Assembly: GCF_041103235.1 (NCBI RefSeq)
Contig: NZ_JBGCUN010000002.1
Location: 372,001-436,000, forward strand
DNA: 64,000 nt
Source of the DNA: Yoonia sp. R2331
GTDB lineage: Bacteria; Pseudomonadota; Alphaproteobacteria; Rhodobacterales; Rhodobacteraceae
Direction: 5' to 3'
Positions 43,823 through 51,221 of this stretch are shown in pieces; the first letter of the stretch is position 1, and every line of letters begins with the position of its first letter. The position numbers were made by a program, and so were the translations under genes. Under the pieces are notes generated by a model. It was not told where the DNA came from and did not search any database. It saw nothing but the letters and a program-made list of their open reading frames with translations.

Positions 43823-44257
43823 ATGGCCTCTGCATTCGAAAAACTTGGTGTCGTCAGCTTTCTGATGATGAAGAACCCACAGTTCCGCGAACTTACCTTG
43901 GAACAGGTACGTGCGATCACGATCATGCCGCTGCAAAAGAACCTGCTGGTCACGGCCACAGTGCCAGGCAAAAGCGATGCAAGCGTGCCGACCCCTGTGG
44001 GCTTTGCTACCTTTGCCAAAGTCGATGACGCATGGGATGCCAAGTTGCGCGATCCCCACTTTGATTTGGCAGAAATGACAGATGACGCGTGGGACAGCGG
44101 CGGGAACAAATGGCTGGTTGACGCGGTCTCGACGCAGAAGGATCACGGCGCGTTTGTGGAAAAAGCGGCGCGCGCTGTCTTTCCCAAAGGCGGCACACTG
44201 CACATCCGTTTGCGTGGCGCTGATGGCAAACACGAGATCGGTAAACGTAAGTTCTAA
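43823..44257 (+). CDS. HlyC/RTX toxin-activating acyltransferase-like protein lacking the catalytic His
   Basis: The 144-residue product resembles the HlyC family of lysine acyltransferases. It has LGVVSFLMMKNPQFRELTLEQV at the start, a strand near PVGFATFAKVDDAWDAKL, and WDSGGNKWLVDAVS, matching the family's W-SG-x-x-W-x-x-D block, followed by an AVFPKGGTLHIRLRG segment. The family's catalytic His (in the S-P-x-H motif) is Phe21 here. It may be inactive as a toxin activator or have another role. It begins 3 nt after gyrB; no RTX toxin gene is nearby. Confidence 0.65.
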   Translation: MASAFEKLGVVSFLMMKNPQFRELTLEQVRAITIMPLQKNLLVTATVPGKSDASVPTPVGFATFAKVDDAWDAKLRDPHFDLAEMTDDAWDSGGNKWLVDAVSTQKDHGAFVEKAARAVFPKGGTLHIRLRGADGKHEIGKRKF

Positions 44258-45057
44258 ATGGGCCGCACCCCAGACCAATTCGCAACTGACGTTCGTCTGA
44301 TTTCAGGTACCCCATAACTTCATGCGGTGTCCGATGTCGTGGGCGGCCTGCTTTCCGCGTTGTTTGGAAATAGCACTTTCACCGTCACCCCGTCCAAGCA
44401 GGCACTGCCATTCGCGAACCAGATCGACGCACTTGCGGCCACGGCAGGCATCACCGCTCATGACGACCCCACACGCGCTACCCGTATCGAATTTGACAAT
44501 GCCCGAATCCACAACCGACGCAGGGCAGATAATCCACTACGGCGCGGTTTTTCAGGTTGCGAATGCGCAGGGCCGGAAACCCCCTTACGAATTGCGCCCG
44601 CCCAAGGACAACAGCACCGCGTTCTGACACCGCACGGCGAGCATCGACCGCCATGACCTGTCAGAGATCAACGTGGATCAATACACGGGCGACGTGCTCA
44701 AGCGTCACGACTTGGCCGACAAACCCGGCGTTGCACGCAACGGATCCAGCAGGAATTCGCTTTAACAAGCTAAACTCTATGGTTGGCTCAACGCTGCTCA
44801 AATAGCCCTTGCCGCGGAATTAAGCTTGGTTCTGTCGTTCAGCGGATTTGTCGCAAGGTGGATGCGCCGCCCCAAAGGCTCACGAGACGCTATTCCAGCG
44901 TCTGGGCTGGTTCCAATCGCACCCCCTCTGATCCCTTCCCAAAGGGCGGCACATACGTCGCCTCTCGCCCCCAAATTTTCCGCGCTATGTTCATGCGCCA
45001 GACGTGTTAGGCTGTCCCTGCTGGGAAGGGTAACAAGTTTGACGTCAGGTGTCCGTG
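44258..45057. other. 800-nt region without an intact gene
   Basis: It contains the PepSY-TM relic described separately. The first 250 nt carry only short frames; one reading from 44327 (VGGLLSALFGNSTFTV) is protein-like but breaks down after about 60 codons and I cannot place it. The last 70 nt probably hold the promoter of the cysteine-synthase-family gene. Confidence 0.55.
44508..44990 (+). pseudogene. Decayed PepSY-associated TM protein gene
   Basis: One frame reads IHYGAVFQVANAQGRKPPYELRPPKDNSTAF, then a TGA (44625-44627) where relatives have a tryptophan-like residue, then HRTASIDRHD...INVDQYTGDVLKRHDLADKPGVAR. After two small frame disturbances and a TAA (44763-44765), the same frame resumes as KLYGWLNAAQIALAAELSLVLSFSGFVARWMRRPKG. 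These blocks match the C-terminal half of PepSY-associated transmembrane proteins of iron or reductase loci. No start or N-terminal half was found, so it is a truncated, broken relic. Limits are approximate. Confidence 0.6.
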
Positions 45058-46014
45058 ATGGCGGGAACATCTATCATTTCGACAATCGGTGGCACACCGG
45101 CCATCTGGCTTGACCGTCTGGTCGAGGCGGCGGGCGTGCAGGGCCGCATCCTCGCCAAGCTCGACTACCTGAACCCCGGCTTTTCCAAGAAAGATCGCGC
45201 CGCCCTTGGCATCATCCGTGCCGCGCGGTCTGGCGGCACCTTGCGACCCGGTCAAGCCGTGGTTGAGATGACAAGCGGCAACATGGGCACTGGACTTGCC
45301 ATCGTTTGCGCACAGATGGGACATCCGTTCATCGCAGTAATGAGCCGTGGAAACTCGCCCGAACGGGCTCGCATGATGCGCGCGCTTGGGGCAAAGGTGG
45401 TACTGGTCGAACAGGTGCCGGGCAGCACGCCCGGCAAAGTCAGCGGCGCCGACCTCGCGCGGGTGGATGCTGTCGCCACGCGGCTGACAGCTGCGCATCA
45501 GGCATTCCGCGCCGATCAGTTTGCCCACCCCGGCAACAAAGGCGCACACCAATACGGCACCGCGGAAGAGCTTTGGTCAGACAGCAACCGCAACGTGGAC
45601 GTCTTTGTCGACTTCGCGGGGTCTGGCGGCACGTTTGCCGGCACGCTTACTGGTTTGCGCAACTTAAATCCGCAGGTGCGTGGATACGTCGTTGAACCAT
45701 CGGGTGCGGCCGTTCTGGCGGGTGGTGATCTGACCGATCCCGATCACCCTATCCAGGGTGGCGGCTATGGCATGCCGGATCTGACCCAGATGGAAGGCAT
45801 TGAAATTGATGGGTTTATCGCGGTCACCGGCGAAGAGGCCGCAGAAACCACCCGTGACCTCGCACGGGTAGAAGGCGTGTTTGCAGGCTATTCTGCCGGG
45901 GCGAACGTCATGGCGGCGCTGGCGCTTCTGGCAGGACCGGAGACGGGCAAAACTATTGCTGTGATCATCTGCGACAGCGGCCTGAAGTACCTTTCAACAG
46001 ACCTGTGGTCCTAG
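45058..46014 (+). CDS. Cysteine synthase-family PLP enzyme
   Basis: The product (about 318 aa) is a fold-type II PLP enzyme. The Schiff-base Lys lies in NPGFSKKDRAALG, the substrate loop is MTSGNMGTGLAIV, and the phosphate-binding loop GSGGTFAGTL and C-terminal SGLKYLS are present. It resembles O-acetylserine sulfhydrylase/cystathionine beta-synthase enzymes, but the usual NPxGSxKDR is altered to NPGFSKKDR, hinting at a different substrate. ATG 45058 has CAGGTG upstream; GTG 45049 is an alternative. It stands alone, convergent with the catabolic operon (4-nt overlap). Confidence 0.85.
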   Translation: MAGTSIISTIGGTPAIWLDRLVEAAGVQGRILAKLDYLNPGFSKKDRAALGIIRAARSGGTLRPGQAVVEMTSGNMGTGLAIVCAQMGHPFIAVMSRGNSPERARMMRALGAKVVLVEQVPGSTPGKVSGADLARVDAVATRLTAAHQAFRADQFAHPGNKGAHQYGTAEELWSDSNRNVDVFVDFAGSGGTFAGTLTGLRNLNPQVRGYVVEPSGAAVLAGGDLTDPDHPIQGGGYGMPDLTQMEGIEIDGFIAVTGEEAAETTRDLARVEGVFAGYSAGANVMAALALLAGPETGKTIAVIICDSGLKYLSTDLWS

Positions 46015-46847
46015 GTCTTGATGCTCCGCCGCTTGATCATCTCAACCCCGCTTTCGCCCAGCGGCACGACTGCAAACGGCCCGCCATGGCACATGTCTTC
46101 GGGGTCCTGGTTGTTCTGCGGCGGGGCCTTTGCCAAAATCTCGGCCGCGTAGTCCTCAGCATTGTCCTTGGGGCGGTAACCAAGCGAGGCCGCGCCGGAA
46201 TTGTCGACGCCAGCGCGGTCGTTGTTGGACACACCATAGACAATCATGAAGCCCGTTGTGGGTGACGACACCGACTTTTCGACCAATTGGATCAAGTCCG
46301 CGTCTGACAGCCACGACCCAAGCGCGCGGCTGTTCCCGGGTTTTTCCGTCGCAGAGAATATTCGCATGGACACAGTTTCAAGTCCGCGCTTGTCCCAATA
46401 AAGACTGGCCAGATCCTCGGTAAAACACTTCGCCAACCCATAGAAGGTGTCAGGCCTGTGTGGGACATCGGTGGTGAGTGTCTTGTGTTTGGAATACATG
46501 CCAACCGCATGAATAGAGCTGGAATAAACGATGCGGCGCACGCCATGTTGGTGGGCTGATTCCCAGACGTTGTATGCGCTCAGCAGATTGGAATGCAGGA
46601 TCTTTTCCCAAGGTGCCTCGTCCGCGATGGATCCGAAATGAACCACCATTTCGGCCCCTTCAAGCAGCGCGTGAACATCTGACATCTCGCCCACATCCGC
46701 CTGAACGTAGGTTTCATTGGGGGCCAGATCGCTGATCCCGTCGACGATGTCAGATGACACCAGTGTTTCGCACATGGCCGCAAGCGGGGCGCGACACAAC
46801 CCGCCCAATCGGCCAGCGGCCCCTGTCAGAACGATTTTCTTGATCAT
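46011..46847 (-). CDS. NAD-dependent epimerase/dehydratase, uronate dehydrogenase-like
   Basis: The 278-residue extended SDR has the NAD motif VLTGAAGRLGG and the catalytic YGLAKCFTEDLA (Tyr-x3-Lys) with SSSIHAVG upstream. The Udh-type features SSSIHAVGMY and DTFYGLAKCFTED match uronate dehydrogenases, which oxidise glucuronate or galacturonate to aldarolactones. It is the last gene of the six-gene minus-strand operon, 3 nt after the aldolase. The real substrate may be another sugar acid. Confidence 0.85.
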   Translation of the reverse strand: MIKKIVLTGAAGRLGGLCRAPLAAMCETLVSSDIVDGISDLAPNETYVQADVGEMSDVHALLEGAEMVVHFGSIADEAPWEKILHSNLLSAYNVWESAHQHGVRRIVYSSSIHAVGMYSKHKTLTTDVPHRPDTFYGLAKCFTEDLASLYWDKRGLETVSMRIFSATEKPGNSRALGSWLSDADLIQLVEKSVSSPTTGFMIVYGVSNNDRAGVDNSGAASLGYRPKDNAEDYAAEILAKAPPQNNQDPEDMCHGGPFAVVPLGESGVEMIKRRSIKT

Positions 46848-46850
46848 TGT

Positions 46851-47624
46851 TTATCCTTCCATTCCGGCCTTCACTTGTGCCAACAGCCCGTCGGCTGCTT
46901 TGGCCAGCAGCCCCGTATCTGTCGCAACGGCGACAAAGGTGAAACCCTTGTTCAGCAATTCCGTTGCCAACGCCGGGTCCGTCACCAACGTCCCCACCGG
47001 CACGCCCTGATTCATCAGCTTTTGCGCCACCGGCATGATCTTGGCCCAGACATCCGCGTGCAAAGGTTGGCCCAGCATTCCCATATCTGCCGCGATGTCC
47101 GCAGGGCCAAAGAAAACACCGTCCACGCCGTTTACAGCTGCGATTTGGTCCGCAATCGCCATCGCCGACAATGTCTCGACCTGCAAGATCACGACCGTTT
47201 CATCCGCAACCCGTGCGCCATAGTCGCTATAGCGCCCCCACTGACTGCCACGCATTGCCCCGGCCACGCCGCGCACACCTTCGGGTGGGTAACGCGTTGC
47301 CGCCACGGCAGCTTCGGCCTCTGTCACGGTCTGAACCATCGGGAACAGCAGCCCCGGCGCACCGATATCCAGCAAGCGCTTAACCACTACCGTGTCGTTC
47401 CACGGGGGGCGCACGATGGCGCTGGTATGCGGTGCAATCGCCTGTAGCTGGGTCATTGCCGTCATCACGTCGCCAGGGCTGTGTTCCATATCAACGCACA
47501 GCCAATCGTAACCAGCGCCGGCCACGATCTCTGCGATCATTGGGCTGGCAGTCGACACCCACAGCCCGACCTGCTTCTTCTTGGCTTTCAACGCGGCCTT
47601 GAAAGCATTGGTTGGCATCTTCAT
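46851..47624 (-). CDS. HpcH/HpaI-type class II aldolase
   Basis: The 257-residue product has the HpaI family features: LWVSTASPMIAEIVAGAGYDWLCVDMEHSPGD (catalytic His within EHS), IVRPPWND, GAPGLLFPMVQT, ILQVET (metal-binding Glu), and GVFFGPADIAADMG. Such enzymes cleave 2-keto-3-deoxy sugar acids to pyruvate plus an aldehyde. It overlaps the upstream FAD-oxidoreductase stop by ATGA and precedes the uronate-dehydrogenase-like gene, suggesting joint sugar-acid breakdown. Confidence 0.9.
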   Translation of the reverse strand: MKMPTNAFKAALKAKKKQVGLWVSTASPMIAEIVAGAGYDWLCVDMEHSPGDVMTAMTQLQAIAPHTSAIVRPPWNDTVVVKRLLDIGAPGLLFPMVQTVTEAEAAVAATRYPPEGVRGVAGAMRGSQWGRYSDYGARVADETVVILQVETLSAMAIADQIAAVNGVDGVFFGPADIAADMGMLGQPLHADVWAKIMPVAQKLMNQGVPVGTLVTDPALATELLNKGFTFVAVATDTGLLAKAADGLLAQVKAGMEG

Positions 47625-48817
47625 ATCACGGCCTTTTCGTCAAACGGTTCACCTTTGGCGATACGTTCAAAGGAAAACGGCGTGAGGTCCAGCGTTTGAT
47701 AGGCCCCGGTCGCGATTATCTCGGCCACGCCGCGCCCCATCGCGGGCGATTGCTGAAACCCATGCCCGGAAAAGCCATTCACGAAGACGAAGTTCGTGAC
47801 TTCGGGATGGGGACCAATGATCGCGTTTTGGTCGAATGTGTTATAGGCATAGTGCCCCGCCCAACTTTGCCGCAACTTGATCCGCTCAAAGCTCGGAACG
47901 CGATGCGCCAGCACAGGCCAGACCTTTTCTTCCCAGATCGAATGGTCCTGCACGAAGTCGTCGTAATCCACGGCCGGGTCTTCATCTGGCGGACAGCCTG
48001 CAAGGTAATAGGCCCCGTCAGTCCGCATATGCACACCAGAGGGATCAATCGTCAGTGGCAGGTCCCGATCCAACGGTTCTGCCGCCTCAAAAATAAAGGT
48101 GTAGCGTTTGCGCGGTTCCACAGGAATTTCGATTCCGGCCATACGAGATATCAAAACAGCACGTGGACCGCTGCAATTCACCACCGTGCCGCAGGCGATC
48201 ACCTCACCGCTGTCCAGCGTCACACTGGCAATCTTGTCGCCTTGCCGGTCCATCGCCACGACCGAATTATGGATGTATTCCACACCGCGTTCCCGCGCTG
48301 ACCGCTTCCACCAATCAAATAGCGTGTTCCCGTCAAAATAGCCCTCGTCGATCAGGTTGTGATTGCCTGCAATGATGTCGTCCAGGTTGTAGAACGGATA
48401 GGCCGCTTTGATTTCGTCCGCGCTCATATGCTTGGTGCCAGCGCCATTCGCTTCTTGAATGGCTTGCCCCTCGCGCAGGGTTTGCGCAAACGCGTCGTTG
48501 TCGGCCAGATACAAATAACCGTAGTTTTGCAGCACCACGTCCGGCACCCGGTCGTCGCCGCCCATATAACTGCGGAAGTTCTTGACGAAGTCGGCAGCGA
48601 ACTGACTGATGGAAATGTTCAAAGGGCGCGAAAACTGCTGCCTCATGCAGGAATTTGTGTGCGCAGTTGATGTCCACTCATACGTCGGGTCGCGCTCCAC
48701 AACCAGAACCGAGCCATTAAAATCCGCATTCTCTGACAGCCACCACGCAACAGAAGAGCCATACATGGCCCCGCCCACAATCACGACGTCATAGCTTTTT
48801 TGCTGTGGTGCCTGCAT
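47621..48817 (-). CDS. FAD-dependent oxidoreductase (DAO / sarcosine-oxidase-like family)
   Basis: The 398-residue product has the dinucleotide motif YDVVIVGGAMYGSSVAWWL, the covalent-flavin-family-like TSTAHTNSCMRQQFSRP loop, and a C-terminal NFVFVNGFSGHGFQQSPAMGRGVAEII block of the DAO family. Members oxidise secondary amines, N-methyl amino acids or hydroxy acids. An AGGAG ribosome-binding site lies 6 nt before the ATG. It sits between the SDR and aldolase genes of the operon. Confidence 0.88.
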   Translation of the reverse strand: MQAPQQKSYDVVIVGGAMYGSSVAWWLSENADFNGSVLVVERDPTYEWTSTAHTNSCMRQQFSRPLNISISQFAADFVKNFRSYMGGDDRVPDVVLQNYGYLYLADNDAFAQTLREGQAIQEANGAGTKHMSADEIKAAYPFYNLDDIIAGNHNLIDEGYFDGNTLFDWWKRSARERGVEYIHNSVVAMDRQGDKIASVTLDSGEVIACGTVVNCSGPRAVLISRMAGIEIPVEPRKRYTFIFEAAEPLDRDLPLTIDPSGVHMRTDGAYYLAGCPPDEDPAVDYDDFVQDHSIWEEKVWPVLAHRVPSFERIKLRQSWAGHYAYNTFDQNAIIGPHPEVTNFVFVNGFSGHGFQQSPAMGRGVAEIIATGAYQTLDLTPFSFERIAKGEPFDEKAVI

Positions 48818-48828
48818 AATCTTCTCCT

Positions 48829-49527
48829 TCAGACCGACCGCGTGATACCACCATCCACGCGCAGGTTTTGCCCGGTGATGTAGCCTGCGCTGTCGGACGC
48901 CAGAAAGGTAACAACCGACCCGATTTCCTCTTTTGATTTTCCGTAACGACCCATTGGGACGCGGGCACGAAATTCTTCTTTTTCAGGAAGACTGTCGATG
49001 AACCCCGGCAACACATTGTTCATTCGGATGTTCTCGGCGGCGTATTTGTCCGCGAAGAGCTTGGTGAACGCGGCCAGACCCGCGCGAAACACGCCACTTG
49101 TTGGGAACACCGGATCGGGTTCAAACGCGGCGAAAGTGCTGATGTTCACAATCGCGCCGCCGCCCTGTGTCTGCATGATCGGTGTCACAAGCCGGGTCGG
49201 ACGGACCACGTTCATGAAATAGACATCCATGCCGGTGTGCCAATCCTCATCCGTCAATTCCAGTACCGGCGCGCGCGGGCCGTGACCTGCGCTGTTGACC
49301 AGTACATCAATTCGGCCCCAGTGATTCATCGCAGCATCGACCAGTTTTTGCAGATCGTCGGTCGATTGGTTCGACCCGGTGACACCAACACCCCCTAATT
49401 CCTTTGCCAAGGCTTCGCCCTTGCCGGACGACGACAAGATGGCAACTTTGTAACCTGCCTCGGCCAGCGCCCGCGCGCTATCCGCACCCATGCCGCTGCC
49501 GCCTGCCGTGATCATTGCAACCTTCAT
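48829..49527 (-). CDS. SDR-family protein lacking the YxxxK catalytic pair
   Basis: The product (about 232 aa) has a Rossmann motif TAGGSGMGADSARALAEAG, the NSAG strand (VLVNSAGHG), a Ser-containing NISTF strand, and the C-terminal SAGYITGQNLRVDGGITRSV. Where classical SDRs have Tyr-x3-Lys-Ala-Ala, it reads SGVFRAGLAAFTKLFADKY, so the catalytic Tyr and Lys are not in place. It may use a different chemistry or bind without catalysis. ATG 49527 overlaps the hyuB stop (ATGA) and has AAGGGGG upstream; an ATG 6 nt earlier is possible. Confidence 0.85.
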   Translation of the reverse strand: MKVAMITAGGSGMGADSARALAEAGYKVAILSSSGKGEALAKELGGVGVTGSNQSTDDLQKLVDAAMNHWGRIDVLVNSAGHGPRAPVLELTDEDWHTGMDVYFMNVVRPTRLVTPIMQTQGGGAIVNISTFAAFEPDPVFPTSGVFRAGLAAFTKLFADKYAAENIRMNNVLPGFIDSLPEKEEFRARVPMGRYGKSKEEIGSVVTFLASDSAGYITGQNLRVDGGITRSV

Positions 49528-51221
49528 GACCATTCCCCCTTTGTAACGTGATCCATGATTGCCAAGACCTCGGCCGTTTCCATACCGTATTCCGTCTGCG
49601 CCGCCTCGGGCGTCACGTAGCCCCGCACAAGATCGCGCCGCACCAGCGCCGGGTCACGATCGGCGACCGCGCCGTAGCCTGCACCGCCGGGAAAGGCGAG
49701 CATCACGCGCGCGCCGTGTGGCACGAACTGCTTGCCCTTGCCGCGCATCGCGGCACCGTCGCTCCGGGCAATTGTGGTCGGCGCGCCCTCGACACCACCC
49801 TGACGGCCCCGCGCCGGGAAATCTACGCGGTCAAACATCGCTTGAAAGTCAAACTCATGACCCTCCTGCGCGCCGACTTCCATGAACTGCCCAAGCCCCC
49901 CGCGATACTGCCCCGCACCGCCGGAATCAGGCCGCAGCTCCTTGCGCCAGATGATGACCGGGCCCGCGTGTTCCGTGGCTTCAATCGGCATCGTCATCAC
50001 GCCTGACGGAAACGCTGTCGCGCTCATCCCGTCCAGGCTCGGCCGCGCGCCTGATCCTCCGGAATTGAAGGTCAGCACCTCGGACCGCACCGCATCTGGC
50101 GCGGCCACACCATCGGTGCGGGGCCGCAATGACACCTGAAAATTGCACAGCGTCCCGGCCCCTTCGGCAGGCACGACGCCGGGCAGGATCTTATCAAGAG
50201 CATCATAAACCGTATCCGGCACCATGTGCCCAATCACATGCCGCAAAGCCACCGGGGCAGGGTGCACCGCATTCAGGATTGACCCCTCTGGCGCAGAAAT
50301 CTCAAACGGTGCGAGAGAGGCGGCATTGTTCGGGATCTCAGGTGCAATCGCGCATTTCAGCGCATAACAGGCGTAGGCCTTGGTATAGACCAGCGGCACA
50401 TTGATACCCTTCTTGTCGACAGGGCTTGTGCCATCAAACGTGCAAACAACGCGGTCGTCTTCCAGTGATAGTTGCACGACCAAATTTATCGGCGCGTCAA
50501 ATCCGTCAATCCGCATCGCGCCTTCGGCCTGCGCGCGAGGCAGGGCATTGATCCGCTCAATTGTGGCGCGGCGGGAATTCTCAAGGATGAACCCGCCGAT
50601 CCCTTCCAGATCGTCCAGCGCAAATTCTTCCATCATCTCGACCAGCCGCCGATGACCGATCTCGTTGCAGGTCGCCAACGCATAGATATCGCCTACCAAC
50701 TGATCCGGCTCGCGCACGTTGCCGCGAATGATGCGGATCAGGGTCTCATCCACCGCGCCGCGATCCATCAGCCGCATGATCGGCAGATAAAGCCCTTCTT
50801 CGTAGACGCTCGCCGCATCCGCGCCAAAGCCGCGACCGCCAATGTCGACGATATGCGCAGTACAGGCGAAAAACCCGACTATCGCGCCTTTATAGAAGGA
50901 TGGTGTGACGACCGTGATATCGTGCAGATGTCCGGTGCCTTCCCACGGATCATTGGTGATATAGACGTCACCCTCGGCCATTGTGTCCGCGCCGATCCGG
51001 CGGATGAAATGCGCCACCGCATCGGCCATCGCGTTCACGTGCCCAGGCGTGCCGGTGACTGCCTGCGCCAGCATCTGCCCGCGCACGTCGTAGACACCCG
51101 CAGACAGATCGCCTGCCTCGCGCACGGATGTTGAAAAGGCCGTGCGCACCAAGGCCTGCGCCTGTTCTTCAACAATGGAAATCAAGCGGTTCCACATCAC
51201 CTGGTTTGCAACGGTGCTCAT
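49524..51221 (-). CDS. hyuB: Hydantoinase B / oxoprolinase-type subunit
   Basis: The 565-residue HyuB subunit pairs with HyuA in ATP-dependent hydrolysis of cyclic amides (5-oxoproline, N-methylhydantoin) or carboxylation of ketones. Features include EQAQALVRTAFSTSVREAGDLSAGVYDVRG, the metal-site region YITNDPWEGTGHLHDITVVTP, and the C-terminal GGAGQYRGGLGQFMEVG. ATG 51221, with GGGAGGG 7 nt upstream, overlaps the hyuA stop by ATGA; the frame extends 15 codons further upstream. Confidence 0.93.
   Translation of the reverse strand: MSTVANQVMWNRLISIVEEQAQALVRTAFSTSVREAGDLSAGVYDVRGQMLAQAVTGTPGHVNAMADAVAHFIRRIGADTMAEGDVYITNDPWEGTGHLHDITVVTPSFYKGAIVGFFACTAHIVDIGGRGFGADAASVYEEGLYLPIMRLMDRGAVDETLIRIIRGNVREPDQLVGDIYALATCNEIGHRRLVEMMEEFALDDLEGIGGFILENSRRATIERINALPRAQAEGAMRIDGFDAPINLVVQLSLEDDRVVCTFDGTSPVDKKGINVPLVYTKAYACYALKCAIAPEIPNNAASLAPFEISAPEGSILNAVHPAPVALRHVIGHMVPDTVYDALDKILPGVVPAEGAGTLCNFQVSLRPRTDGVAAPDAVRSEVLTFNSGGSGARPSLDGMSATAFPSGVMTMPIEATEHAGPVIIWRKELRPDSGGAGQYRGGLGQFMEVGAQEGHEFDFQAMFDRVDFPARGRQGGVEGAPTTIARSDGAAMRGKGKQFVPHGARVMLAFPGGAGYGAVADRDPALVRRDLVRGYVTPEAAQTEYGMETAEVLAIMDHVTKGEWS

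Noticed and set aside
44322-45113. Two separate small intact genes at 44322-44627 and 44826-45113
   Set aside because: Both lie in one frame with family blocks continuing across the stops between them, so they are read as fragments of one pseudogene.
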